The notes: a model not told the origin generated them from the letters alone. A DNA stretch of 64,000 nt from Phallusia mammillata (GCA_003260075.1 QLIY01000468.1:59143-123142), one strand, 5' to 3'; positions 44,278 to 54,879 are shown, counted from the first letter of the stretch. Program-made: numbers and translations.

Positions 44278-45255
44278 ATGGATGACAACTTTACTACACC
44301 TGTCCTTACCAATGAAGAAGCAAACATCACTTCTGATGAGTTTGCGTCGCGTTTGTACGAGAGGATCATAATTGTTCCAGTCCTTGTCGCTTCTCTGTAT
44401 ATTTTTACATGTTCTTTAGTTTATCAACAACGAGGTGATGAAAGAACGGATGTATTACAACTAACCAACCGTCTTGTTTCGATGGCAGCTGTATTCTCTC
44501 TCTTGGGCCCCTCAGTAATTGCACCGGACATTTTCCTTCATGCCGTAAATTCGGCCTGGTGTGTAGCATGCAACATCCTGCGATATACCTTCCTGGTGGC
44601 TGTTAAAATAACAGTGTTCACAGTGCTTTGGCTTCGGCAGAAAACACTGAACAATTCCATTACCTTCAACAGCGAATTTGTGAAACGCACCATCGCTGCA
44701 ATCAGATATGTAACCTTGACTTTGGTGGCAGTCAGTCAGGTGACTTTTCTCGTTGCTGCCACGTTGCGAGGAACTGCCGCGACTATCAGAGGATGCGAAT
44801 TTACTGGCGATGTGCAGTTTGGTCCTTTGGCAACTACTACTTTGATCTTCACACTGAGTCAGGTTAGCGCCCTGGTTCTTTCCATAGCCCCATTGACATT
44901 GCGAATCGGTGATGAACAAGTACGTAAAACTATAGTACGAATCAGTATGAGCACAGCAACCGTTTTCGTTTCTGATTTTGCTTTTCTTAATTTTACGTTT
45001 ATGTCTACAGAACAAGTTGGCAAGTGGGCGTCTATTGTATTTATCAATCTCATTTACCAATACATTCAGGTTTTTCACGTGTTGTGCTTAATTTTCACTT
45101 TCCGCGACTATCGCATGCGTTTAAATCCCTTGCGTACAAAAAACAAGGTAGCAAACAAAGAGATTTCCACAGTAACACCTGTTGTCCAAAATTGTACAAC
45201 TTCTTTCAATACAAAGAACAAAGTTTCGACTAACAATATGGAAGATACAGAGTGA
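44278..45255 (+). CDS. 7TM receptor-like protein I (subfamily III), intact
   Basis: 325-aa protein starting MDDNFTTPVL; a longer in-frame start 108 bases upstream is rejected because the extension is not conserved in paralogues and overlaps the presumed 5'UTR. NFT and NIT sites; TM1 about residues 30-48 (VPVLVASLYIFTCSLVYQ), TM2 about 66-88, TM3 from AWCVACNILRY, TM4 about 142-164, Cys in RGCEFTGDV, TM5 about 182-203, TM6 about 218-238 (STATVFVSDFAFLNF), TM7 about 247-272, then FRDYRMRLNPL and a tail ending NNMEDTE. The stretch from LVSMAA to SITFNSEF is almost identical to pseudogene H. The upstream acceptor is altered (ends AACATAG instead of TTCAG). Putative receptor, ligand unknown. Confidence 0.88.
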   Translation: MDDNFTTPVLTNEEANITSDEFASRLYERIIIVPVLVASLYIFTCSLVYQQRGDERTDVLQLTNRLVSMAAVFSLLGPSVIAPDIFLHAVNSAWCVACNILRYTFLVAVKITVFTVLWLRQKTLNNSITFNSEFVKRTIAAIRYVTLTLVAVSQVTFLVAATLRGTAATIRGCEFTGDVQFGPLATTTLIFTLSQVSALVLSIAPLTLRIGDEQVRKTIVRISMSTATVFVSDFAFLNFTFMSTEQVGKWASIVFINLIYQYIQVFHVLCLIFTFRDYRMRLNPLRTKNKVANKEISTVTPVVQNCTTSFNTKNKVSTNNMEDTE

Positions 45256-45865
45256 TTTAAAAAAAACAGTTTGACTGACAATATAGAAAAGAAAAACTGA
45301 ACTGTCGACCAAAAAGGGTACTAAAGACTTTTGATTCAATACACCTCAAGCAGGGATGAAATTATTTTATTATCAAACAAAATACAATTTGTACATTAAA
45401 TTGCATGGCATTGTTTGTGTGTTAACGTTTTTCTGCAACCTGTTTTGTATTGTATTGTTTGTGTTATATTCCATGATTTCGCCATATTTTGAGATGGGTT
45501 GTAGGTATGGCCTGTGTGTCATCGATCAGTAAACAAACAACTTACAAATAGCAAATGTGGCTTTCCTGTGTTTTTATTAAAAGTTTGTGCATATACTACG
45601 TCTATTTAATCGTTATCAAACTTAAATTTTGTTGCACCAAAGTAAGAGTGTCTCTATTTTTATCTCGTATAATACCCCCCCCCCGCCTACGTACCTCTTG
45701 ACCTCGTCCAGCAGTTTGACCTTAATAAATTTTATTTGGCGATTTTTATGAATGTGGTTTTCGTTTAAAAATGAAAATTGTGTATGGAATTAATAAAATA
45801 TGGAACAGTGTATCAGAAGCTTACGATTGTTGAAAAACATGCAGTCATATAGCACTACACTACTC
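45256..45865. other. 3' flank of I, with a C10 replacement
   Basis: Unit 3' flank. At 45675-45684 ten Cs stand where G, J and K flanks have TTGTTTATGCAAGCAGAAAC followed by GCATGG. No gene. Confidence 0.6.
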
Positions 45866-46312
45866 CAGGGTCGGAAACCTTTAAGCGGCGCGTGCTGATT
45901 TAGGCTACTTGTTATTTTCATATGGTAATGGGCAATGGCTTCGTGTGCCAACATTTTTGTGAGTAACAATCAGTGGTGGGGTTCAGTCGGTTCGCACCGG
46001 TGCTATAGAACCGTCTTACGAAATGTTATGAGATCAGCGAACCGTTTAGCATTACTGGTTACTGCCAAATGGGACTTTTTGTAACAGAACCGGCTGAAAA
46101 ATATGACTTTTGTGATAGAACCGGCAGAGAAAATATTTTAATCCCTCCACTGGTAATAGTGGTTGTGTCAGCTGTACTCATTAATAAGCAGAAAGCAGCA
46201 AGAGTATTTTGTGCATATCGGCTGTATTTTAAGACAATGGCATGATAAAAAACTGAAAACAAACAATGTAACAGGTTAATTTAGTACTTTTGCGTGGGGT
46301 TGCCGATCCATG
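45866..46312. mobile_element. MITE-3 copy, full length, with nested MITE
   Basis: Runs from CAGGGTCGGAAACC to GGGTTGCCGATCCATG and carries the second copy of the GTAATAGT-flanked MITE at 45971-46152. The outer flanks (CTACTC before, AACTACTG after) suggest an 8-bp target duplication related to AACTACT(C/G). Confidence 0.75.
45971..46152. mobile_element. 182-bp hAT MITE nested in MITE-3 (copy 2)
   Basis: CAGTGGTGGGGTTCAGT to AATCCCTCCACTG. Right duplication GTAATAGT at 46153-46160, left mutated to GTAACAAT. Confidence 0.85.
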
Positions 46313-48471
46313 AACTACTGTATATAACCACAGAGTAGCAGAACCATCTATAAATCAAACTTCACTACACATAACTAACAAATTAACTAGTAGCTTAGTT
46401 ATTCCAAATAGCAAAAATACTGGTTGCACGCGAGTTCATTTGTACAGCAGAAGTCTATATCAACCGTTTGCTAAATCGTAATCGGTAGTCTAATTGTGGT
46501 TGTACGACTTCGGTCGTCAAAATTTAACGGTCCTGAAATTTGACAGGCACCGACTTGCTTAGTATCTTCCGAATCTAGAAATTAACAATAAAGTAGAGGG
46601 CGTTTAATAATGTTTGTGAAAATTTGAAATAACAAGCTAAACACTTATTAAGTAAAACAAATGCCATCAGCCCATAGCACACATTGCATAACCATATCGC
46701 GTTTTGATACACATCTGTTTCACTATGTTTTAATCGTTGGCTATCACAAACCCTAGGACGATTTTTCTGCTTGATCTTTTTGTATATTTTCGACGTTCTC
46801 GGGGAGCGTTATACACAGGTCTGTATTCAGTCTTAACTCGTTGGACCTTACGCAGACAGATTGAAATCCCCCAATGACATTTGCGACATACAACCTACTC
46901 TCAACAGACAGGTGCATTTAAGTGAACAAACAACGATATTTTGTTTATTTTTGCTGCTTTTGGCTTAAACAGTAGTTCATTACATTTATTTATTAACACA
47001 ATGTGTACAGAAAGCACATACATTTCCGGCATGTATACTCTCACAATTCCTTAAAGACCGTTTCATTTTTAAGTATTGTCGAGATAATTTGTGATCGCCA
47101 GCAATTTGGATTAAACAACCAGCCCCCAAAGCAACACAAAACTTTCAAACAACATCGGTCAGTGGGAAAACGCTTTGTAGGTTCGCAACGCATTGAAATT
47201 TCTCGAAGGCAGTTTATTCCATGACTACGAAAAAATATTGATATTATGGTGGACGAACAATAGGCTTTTCTGTTTTTTTTTAATTGTGGGTTGTGATGAA
47301 ACAAAACATAGCCCGGTAGGTGAAATTTTATGCATTTTGCACAAATTTCCACTTGTACCACCTGATATAAACTAAGATCATAGATTGAACGCAAGCTCGC
47401 TGGCAGTCTCATGGAAATCATGGACGCTGAACTTATGAGTTTAGGTTGGCGAGGCGTTAGCGTATGAAGGTAGACGGTCGACCATGTGCGCCATTCTTAA
47501 ACTTATCCGCAAGATCCAAAATATTGACATAATAGTGTCCCTTGTTTTTTTGCAGCGGTTTCAACAATATTATAAACTGCAGCGAAACACTTCCAAATGT
47601 CAAGGTTAATCAAACTTCGTCGCATTTAACATACATTTGATAAAAAATGCAAACGATTTTGTGGTTTTTCCTGTGAAAACATGACCGTTATAGTTCTGTA
47701 AGTTACTCATATTTTAATGTTAAGCGTATAAAGTTAGCACCGAAAATTTGATTGACTAATTCCTTTTCAAAAATACCGTACCGGCGTAAGTTCAAGTTCG
47801 GCCAAAATTTTTATCCATTTACGAATTTGACCGAGCCCGTTTCGTGCTGCGACGTTCAAAAATCATAAAAAAATAATCAAAAAGTTTAGTTTCAGCTTTG
47901 TGTTAACCATCGATCAAAACATAGCGAAACAGATGTGAAAACGAAACGCGATATGGTTATGCAATATACAACAATTTCGATCATTAGCGACACAACTCAA
48001 ATTTCACCACACGAAGGTTTAAAATGATTTTTATACCATAGCGATGACGTGTACCTAATGACAGCAGTCTTTTTATCTGCACACATGACAATTTTAGGAA
48101 CCTAACGGCATAGTGGAGTACAGGTTAGAATAGATAATATTTCTTCCGCAATTAATCAGAGCTTATAGTGTATTATTCGGGTTTGTCTTTGATCAGTAAA
48201 ATTCTTTTACGGCTTAGTGCTGTAGTTCGTATGCTTTTTTTATTTTGTTCAAAACGACCATGTAGAATAGATTTTCGTTGGGAGCGATTTCTGCAAGTAC
48301 GAACAAGTCAACGCTTTCAAAAGTTTGCTGTTTGCATCTTGCCCCCGGGTTGGCAGTAAGGTAAAATAGTTTGCGGGCCATTATTACAGTCGATAACTTA
48401 CAATTGACAAGGTATATTTTTTGCTTCAGGACTGTTAAAAACATACAGTTTTATTTAGAAACGGTTTAGTA
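46313..48471. other. Upstream region of J, with two opposed upstream boxes
   Basis: Minus-facing box at 46686-46720 (no gene on that side) and plus-facing box at 47927-47962. Acceptor TTTTTTGCTTCAG ends at 48429, 43 bp before the ATG. No other gene seen. Confidence 0.5.
47927..47962 (+). promoter_or_regulatory. Conserved upstream box of copy J
   Basis: AACAGATGTGAAAACGAAAC followed by GCGATATGGTTATGC, about 510 bp before the ATG, followed by ATTAGCGACACAACTC (the secondary conserved string in reverse). Confidence 0.55.
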
Positions 48472-49458
48472 ATGGATGCCAACTTTACTACACCTGCCCT
48501 CACCACAGAAGAAGCAAATATCACTTCTTATAAATTTGCGTCCCGTTCATACGAGAGAATCATGATTCCTCCTGTTCTTGTCGCATCTATGTATATTTTT
48601 ACATGCTCTTTGCTTTATCAAAAACGAGGCAATGAAAGGACGGATGTATTGAAACTAACCAACCGTCTTGTATCGATGGCAGCTGTATTCTCTCTCTTGG
48701 GCTCCTCTGTATTTGCACTGGACATTTTCCTTCATACCGTAAATTCGGCCTGGTGTGTAGCATCAAACATCATGCGAGGTACCTGCCTGGTGGTTGTTAG
48801 AATTACAGTGTTCACAGTGCTTTGGCTTCGACAAAAAACCCTGAACAATTCCATTACTTTCAACAGCGAATTTGTGAAACGCACTATCACTGCAATCAGA
48901 TATGTAACCTTGGCTTTAGTGCCAGTCAGTCAAGTGATTTTTCTAGTTGTTGGCACGTTTCGAGGATTTGCTGCGACTATCAAAGGATGCGAATTCACTG
49001 GCGAAGTGAGCAATGCTCCTTTGACAGCTTCTATTTTGATGTTCACATTGAGTCAAGTTTGCACTCTGGTTCTTTCCATTGCCCCCTTGACATTGCGAAT
49101 CAGTGATGAGCAAGTACGTGAAACCATAGTCCGGATCAGTGTGAGTACAGCAACCGTTTTCGTTTCTGATTTTATTGCGATGGCTGTTGTGTTTCTGTTT
49201 ACAGAACAAATTGGCCAGTGGGCGTCTATTGTATTTTTCCCTCTCATTTTCCAATGTCCCCCCCCCCTTCAGGTTTTTCACGTGTTGTGCTTAATTTTCA
49301 CTTTCCGCGACTATCACATGCGTTTAAATCCGCTGTGTACAAAAAACAAGGTAGCGCACAAAGCGAATTGCACAGTATCACCTGTTGTCCAAAATTGTAC
49401 AACTTCTTTCGAAACAAAGGACGACATTTCGACTAACAAAATGGAAGAGAAAGAGTAA
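48472..49458 (+). CDS. 7TM receptor-like protein J (subfamily III), open but with C10 tract in TM7
   Basis: 328-aa open frame starting MDANFTTPAL. Layout as in G and I. TM1 about 30-48, TM2 about 65-87, TM3 from AWCVASNIMRG, TM4 about 142-163, Cys in KGCEFTGEV, TM5 about 182-203, TM6 about 217-238, TM7 about 247-275, tail ending NKMEEKE. In TM7, where G and I read FQYIQVF/YQYIQVF, J reads FQCPPPLQVF because a run of ten C (49258-49267) replaces ACA; the net gain is nine bases, so frame is kept. Three prolines in TM7 would be unusual, so either this receptor is impaired or the tract is an artefact. SYKFASRSYERI differs from SDEFASRLYERI of paralogues. Confidence 0.8.
   Translation: MDANFTTPALTTEEANITSYKFASRSYERIMIPPVLVASMYIFTCSLLYQKRGNERTDVLKLTNRLVSMAAVFSLLGSSVFALDIFLHTVNSAWCVASNIMRGTCLVVVRITVFTVLWLRQKTLNNSITFNSEFVKRTITAIRYVTLALVPVSQVIFLVVGTFRGFAATIKGCEFTGEVSNAPLTASILMFTLSQVCTLVLSIAPLTLRISDEQVRETIVRISVSTATVFVSDFIAMAVVFLFTEQIGQWASIVFFPLIFQCPPPLQVFHVLCLIFTFRDYHMRLNPLCTKNKVAHKANCTVSPVVQNCTTSFETKDDISTNKMEEKE
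49258..49267. repeat. C10 tract in copy J
   Basis: Paralogues have CAATACATTCAGG; J has CAATGT, C10, TTCAGG. Confidence 0.9.
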
Positions 49459-50071
49459 TGTTTTTTCAAGCCAGTTCGACTGACATCAAGAAAAAGAAGA
49501 ACTGAACTGTCGACCAAAAAGGGTCCTAAAGACTTAAGTAATTCAATACACCTCATGCAGGGATGAATTTATTTTACACACAAACAAAATACATTTTGTA
49601 CAATAAATTACATAGCTTTATTGGTTTTTAACGGTTTGTTACAACCTGTTTGTATTCTATGAGCTATTTTGCCATTGTTTTGAGATGGGTTGTAGGTATG
49701 GCCTGTGTGCCATCGATTAGCAAAACAACTTACAAATAGCAAATATGGCTTTTGTAGGTGTTTTTTTTATTTGATTTGTGCATGCACCACGTCTTTTTAA
49801 TAGTTATCAAACTTAAATTTTGTTGTACCAAATTGACTGTGTGTCTATTTTTATCTCGTATAATTGTTTATGCAAGCAGAAACGCATGGGCCTACGTACC
49901 TCTTGACCTCGTCCAGCAGTTTGACCTTAATAAATTTGATTTTGCCATTTTAATGAATGTAGTTTTTCGATTGACAAAGAACATTTTGTGTGAAATTAAT
50001 AAAATATGGAACAGTTCATCAGATGCTTACGATTGTTGGTAAACATGCAGTCGCATAACATTGAACTACTC
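49459..50071. other. 3' flank of J
   Basis: Unit 3' flank (GGGTTGTAGGTATGGCCTGT, GCAGAAACGCATGGGCCTAC). No gene. Confidence 0.5.
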
Positions 50072-50176
50072 CAGGGTCGGAAACCTTTTAAGCGGCGCGT
50101 GCCGATTTAGGCTACTTGTTATTTTAATGTGGTAATGGGCAATGGCTTCGCGTGCCAAAATTTTATCATAATAGTG
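50072..50176. mobile_element. MITE-3 left part, joined to the upstream DNA of K
   Basis: CAGGGTCGGAAACC to about TTTTATCATAATAGTGG, then directly the proximal 5' flank of K. The junction has removed the distal upstream region including the conserved box. Confidence 0.65.
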
Positions 50177-50631
50177 GTTTGGTATATTTTATACCATAGC
50201 GAGGACGTGTACCTAATGATAGCAGTCTTTTTTAACCGCACACATGACAATTTTAGGAAACTAACGGCATGGTGAAGAACAGGTTAGGATATATAAGATT
50301 TATTACGAAATTAATTAGACCTCATGGAATATCATTCGGGTTTGTCTTTGATTAGTAAAATTCTTTTACGGATTAGTGCTGTATAGTTCGCATGATTTTT
50401 TTCATTTGTACAAAACGCCAATGCAGAATAGATTTTCGTTGGGAGCGATTTCTGCAAGTACGAATAAGTCAACGCCTTTCAAAGTTTGCTATTTGCATCT
50501 TGCCCCCGGATCGGCAAAAAAGTAAAATAGTTTGCGGACAATTATTGCAGTTGATCGCTTACAATAGGCAAGATTTATTCTTTCTTCAGGACTGTTAAAA
50601 ACATATAGTTTTATAGAGAAACGGTTTAGTA

Positions 50632-51573
50632 ATGGATGCTAACTTTACTACACCTGTCCTCACCACGAAGAAGCAAATATCACTTCTAATGAATTTGCGT
50701 CCCGTTCGTACGAGAGAATCATGATTCCTCCTGTTCTCGTCGCATCTCTGTATATTTGTTCATGCTCTTTGCTTTATCAAAAACATTGTAATGAAAGGAC
50801 AAATGTACTGAAACTAACCAACCGTCTTGTTTCGATGGCAGCTGTATTCTCTCTCTTGGGCTCCTCTGTATTTCCTCTGGACAATTTCCTTCATACCGTA
50901 AATTCGGCCTGGTGTGTAGCATCAAACATCCTGGGTTATACCGCTCTGGTGGTTGTTAGAATATCAGTATTCACAGTACTCTGGCTTCGACAAAAAACTC
51001 TAAACAATTCCATTACCTTCAACAGCGAATTTGTGAAACGCACCATCGCCGCAATCAGATATGTAACCTTGACTTTGGTGGCAGTCAGTCAGATGATTTT
51101 TCTCGTTGTAGGTACGTTTCAAGAGACTGCCGCGACTATCAAAGGATTTGAATTCACTGGCGAAGTGCGCTTTGGTCCTTTGGCAACTTCTACTTTGATC
51201 TTTACACTGAGTCAGGTTTGCGCTCTGGTTCTTTCCATTGCTCCCTTGACGTTGCGAATCGATGATGAACAAGTACGTAAAACTATAATCCGAATCAGTG
51301 TGAGCACAATGTTGTGTTTATTTTTATAGGACAAATTGGCCAGTGGGCTTCTTTTGAGTTTTTCCCTCTCATTTACCAATGCGTTCAGTTTTTCACGTGT
51401 TGTGTTTAATTTTCACTTTCCGCGACTATCACATGCGTTTAAATCCGCTGTGTGCAAAACAGAAGATAGCAAACAAAGAGAACAGCACAGTAACAACTGG
51501 TGTCCAAACTTGTACAACTTCTTTCAATACAAAGGACGAAGTTTCAACAAACAATATTGAAGAGAAAGAGTGA
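50632..51573 (+). pseudogene. 7TM copy K (subfamily III), several lesions
   Basis: ATG at 50632 (MDANFTTPVLTT). One base is missing near 50673 (ACCACGAAGAAG against ACCACAGAAGAAG in J), shifting frame. TM1 to TM5 are open from 50721. In TM6 about 40 bases are deleted just after AGTGTGAGCACA (51308), followed by an in-frame TAG. Another base is missing near 51388 (TTCAGTTTTTCACG). The tail (CAKQKIANKENSTVTT, ending NNIEEKE) is open again. The upstream box is absent, matching loss of function. Acceptor TTTCTTCAG ends at 50589. Confidence 0.88.
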
Positions 51574-52153
51574 CTTTTGAAAAACCATTTCGACTGACAG
51601 TTTGGAAAAGAAGAACTGAACTGTCGACCAAAATAGGTTATTGATTTATACACCTTATGCAGGGATGAATTTATTTTAAACACAAACAAAATACATTTTC
51701 TACAATAAATTACATAGCTTTATTTGTGTTTTACCGGTTTGTTACAACCTGTTTTGTATTATGTTTGTGTTGTATTCTATGAGCTATTTTGCCATTGTTT
51801 TGAAATGGATTGTACGTGTGAGTCATCGATTAGCAAAACAACTTACAAATAGCAAATGTTGCTTTCCTCTGAGTTTTTTTTATTTGTGCATATACCACGC
51901 CTTTTTAATCGTTATCGAACTTAAATTTTGTTGTACCAAATTAAACTCTATTTTTATCTCGTATAATTGTTTATGCAAGCAGAAACGCATAAGCCTACGT
52001 ACTTCTTGACCTCGTCCAGCAGTTTGATCTTAGTAAATTTTATTTGGCAATTATATTGAACGCATTTTTGGTTTGACAAGGAAAATTTAGTGTGAAATTA
52101 AAAAAACATGGAACAGTGTATTAGAAGCTTGCGATTGTTGAACAACATTATAG
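51574..52153. other. 3' flank of K
   Basis: Unit 3' flank. No gene seen. Confidence 0.5.
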
Positions 52154-52410
52154 CATAGGGTGGGCAACTTTTTAAGCGGGGCGTGATGATTTATGCCTGC
52201 CTGCTTGTTACTTCCATATGGCAATGACTTCGTGTGCCAACATGTTTGTGAATAATAATGGTTTGTGTCAGCTGTAATCTATAATAAGCAGAAAGCAGAG
52301 TATTTTGTCAATGGCATGATAAAAAAAACTGAAAACAAACAATGTAACAGGTTGATTTGGTACTCCATTTGGCACAAATTCGTTGACGTATCAGGGGTTG
52401 CCTATCCCTG
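52154..52410. mobile_element. MITE-3 copy, full length, without nested element
   Basis: Starts CATAGGGTGGGCAACTTTTT and ends GTTGCCTATCCCTG. Shows the uninterrupted state of the family (about 257 bp) with imperfect inverted ends (GGGNxGGCAACC). Between here and 52809 lies 52411-52808, in which nothing was recognised except a repeat of the AGAAGCTTACGATTGTTG unit string. Confidence 0.75.
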
Positions 52411-52808
52411 AACTACCGTATATAGATATTGAGTAGCAGAACCAACTATAAATCAAACTTCACTATACATAACTAACAAATTAACGTAGTAGCTTAGCAG
52501 CGATTTTCCAGGAATGTTTGATGATCTCTATGTGAAAGTCGCACACACCAAGTTTTTTTAAAAGAAAAGACGATATCATAGTAAAATCAAACGATATGTG
52601 CAAATGAAGAGTTAGACGTGCTAAAACTACGAAACTGGTGTTTCGGCAAAGACCCTGATTGTAGTTTCTTGCTACATTGTAAAATTTGGAGGTTGTAATA
52701 ATCCACCTTGGGTTGGAAATTTGTGAAAAAAAGGAAAAAAATATGGAACAGTGCATCAGATGCTTACGGTTGTTGGAAAACATGCAGTCGCATAGAATTG
52801 AACTACTC

Positions 52809-52945
52809 CAGGGTCGGCAACCTTTGCGGCGCGTGCTGAATTAGGTTACTTGTTATTTCCATGTGGTTCTTATGGGTAATGACTTCGCGTGCCAACATTT
52901 TTGTGAGTAATAGTGGTTTGTGTCAGCTGTAATCAAACATAAGCA
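52809..52945. mobile_element. MITE-3 left part, joined to a gypsy-type fragment
   Basis: CAGGGTCGGCAACC to GTCAGCTGTAATCAAACATAA, then retrotransposon pol DNA. Confidence 0.65.
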
Positions 52946-53279
52946 AAACACCGTACAAGGGCCCCTATACCATTGTACGTGTCAATTCACCAGTAAACTA
53001 TACACGACAAGAGATCGCCGAGGAAAAGAACAGGTTGTGCATTTCAATAGGCTAAAACCGAGTAGGGGCGATTTTGGTCGACACAACAATTACGATCACG
53101 AGGATGTGGACGATGGTGAACAGATGGTCGAAAAACCCAAGAATGTGCATAATTTTCCGCCCCTAGGAGCGTACTTTGCACCACGTAAAAATACGCCACA
53201 GTGTGCAGAGCGCGTGCATACAAGACCACGGCGTAATGTTCGTCGGCCTACAATTTACCCCGCCGTTGAGATTCAATAA
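52946..53279 (+). CDS. C-terminal end of a retrotransposon Pol (integrase tail)
   Basis: Open frame with the string LYTTRDRRGKEQVVHFNRLK followed by PSRG, which resembles the end of Ty3/gypsy integrases (a VHxNRLKP-type motif is usual there), then an acidic and basic tail (NNYDHEDVDDGEQMV, RRNVRRPTIYPAVEIQ) to a stop at 53279. Gag, protease, RT and the integrase core are missing. Together with the LTR at 53795-54020 it is the 3' stump of an element of the same LTR family as the gag stump at 37.5-38.2 kb. Confidence 0.7.
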
Positions 53280-53780
53280 TTTTAGGTTGTTTACTTGTAT
53301 GTGTTGTTTAAATATTTCACTAAATGCACCTTGTTTGTATACAAACTATAGTCAAAAGTTGTGCACAAACTAAATTGATGCCTTGTTTGCACAAATTAAA
53401 TTTATGTATTGTTTTTGTTTCACGGTTTTCCTGTGCTTTGTCCTTTTTGTGTTACGACATGGTGTTTCATTTTTCCACATCAATGCTTTCTTCCTTGTTT
53501 CACTACGTTATACGTTTTTGTAATTGTTTTTCACATTGTAGTTGTTTTCATTAAGTTATAATTGTTCTATACATGCACTTATCACGTTGTTTGTTTATTT
53601 ATTCTGTGTCAATTCATTGTTTATTCTGTGTCAATCCATTATTTTAATCTGTGTTAAGTTAAATCTCTTTTTATAAGATTGTGTTGACAAATGTAAAACA
53701 GTGGCCTAATGTAGTTGTGTTTGCGAACTTCGCCTCTGTACGTGTTTGTATTATCGAATGTGGACATTCTATTTTTTTGT
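53280..53780. other. Retrotransposon 3' untranslated region
   Basis: T-rich non-coding stretch between pol and the LTR, with TTCATTGTTTATTCTGTGTCAA repeated in tandem variants near 53600-53660. No gene. Confidence 0.5.
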
Positions 53781-53794
53781 GGAGGGGGGGAGTG
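53780..53794 (+). promoter_or_regulatory. Polypurine tract before the LTR
   Basis: GGAGGGGGGGAGTG lies directly before the TGTTACA start of the LTR, the expected place of the plus-strand primer. Confidence 0.75.
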
Positions 53795-54020
53795 TGTTAC
53801 ATAATTATTGCGTCACATTTGCTCTGTGGCGCCCCCAGTGTTCCTTCTGTAAGTGACGATACTCGACGTGGCAGGGAATGTACGTGTAGTCGTGGTTGGT
53901 GGTGATGACGGACAGATGTGTTTTACCCGTCGACTTTTATATGACCGATTTTATGCTGTGAATAAACTTTGCAACAACTGAAAACTGCAGGTCTGCACCG
54001 AACTGAAAAGGCGTGTTACA
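53795..54020 (+). mobile_element. 3' LTR of gypsy-type element
   Basis: 226 bp from TGTTACATAATT to GGCGTGTTACA, bounded by TG..CA with a perfect TGTTACA direct string at both ends. Contains CTTTTATATGACC (TATA-like) and AATAAA at about 53961. The reversed copy at 37966-38190 is its homologue. Confidence 0.85.
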
Positions 54021-54138
54021 TAAGCACAAAATATTAAGTTCAAATAAGCTGGTTGTAGTGGGGCAGCTTGTTTAGACACCCCTCCTTTAAGTGCGTGTCA
54101 CAACATGTATCCAACCTAATCCTGATTGGTTTATTTAA

Positions 54139-54282
54139 AAGTACGGTACGATTTTGCTTACCGTACCTCAAGTACGGTACGGTGATACGGTACGTTTTGA
54201 TTTTTGACATTTGGTACGGTACGCTCTACGTAACGAGGTACGTGGTACGGTCAATGCAATACGTACCGTACCGTACTGCCAT
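54139..54282. repeat. Dense GGTACGGTAC repeat region
   Basis: About a dozen overlapping GTACGGTAC or CCGTACCGTAC strings. The outermost are inverted (AGTACGGTACG at the left, CGTACCGTACCGTACT at the right), so it may be a small MITE made of RsaI-like palindromes. Confidence 0.6.
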
Positions 54283-54284
54283 CC

Positions 54285-54878
54285 TTGGGTTTCGGTCTTG
54301 TGTACTTTCAGGTTTGGGCATGCTTACAAATCCGCACCTATCACCTTGCCGCTTAACGCGTTGGTTTAAACTAGAAAACCAAATGGGCAAGAAACAACAA
54401 GCTATTGGACGAGTATGTTAAGCGAGAGGCCTGGCACATTTATAAGGAAAACTTTGCAAAGCAGAACCAAAACGTCATAGACCGTCGTTAGGGAAAGTTC
54501 TCAAATTAAAATGTTGGGCACCTTCCAAAAGTTCAGCATACGCCACTGGCTACGATGCGATGTAACACATTTTTTAGATCTGGCTGCAAGAAAAAGTACA
54601 AATCAAGCGAACTGTGACATGTGCGTCAATTAAAGAGTGTGTGTGTGCGTTGGTACTGTCTCTTCAACACACTTGGGCGATTGTACTATACCCACAACAG
54701 TTGTCATGTTCGTCCCTGAGAGTGATAAATCTAGTTTTGATTTAAGAGTACTTCTTTCTATTCTCGGCAACAAAAGAGAGAAAATACTGCTCTGTAGCCA
54801 TAGTTGAGTGCAACTGCAACTATGTTTTAGCTGGGAAAGTGAAAATAAGCACTTATGTTAACGGCGTGTACTTTTTAC
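54285..54878. other. Region without recognisable feature
   Basis: Single-copy in the window with short frames only. Confidence 0.4.
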
Positions 54879-54879
54879 C

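Noticed and set aside
44512-45078. 188-codon minus-strand frame opposite copy I (relatives at 48943-49281, 35901-36329)
   Set aside because: Shadow of the receptor gene; polar Gln/Ser-rich translation with no start conservation across copies.
52481-52783. 100-codon minus-strand frame
   Set aside because: No recognisable domain, no counterpart in other units and no supporting splice or start context.
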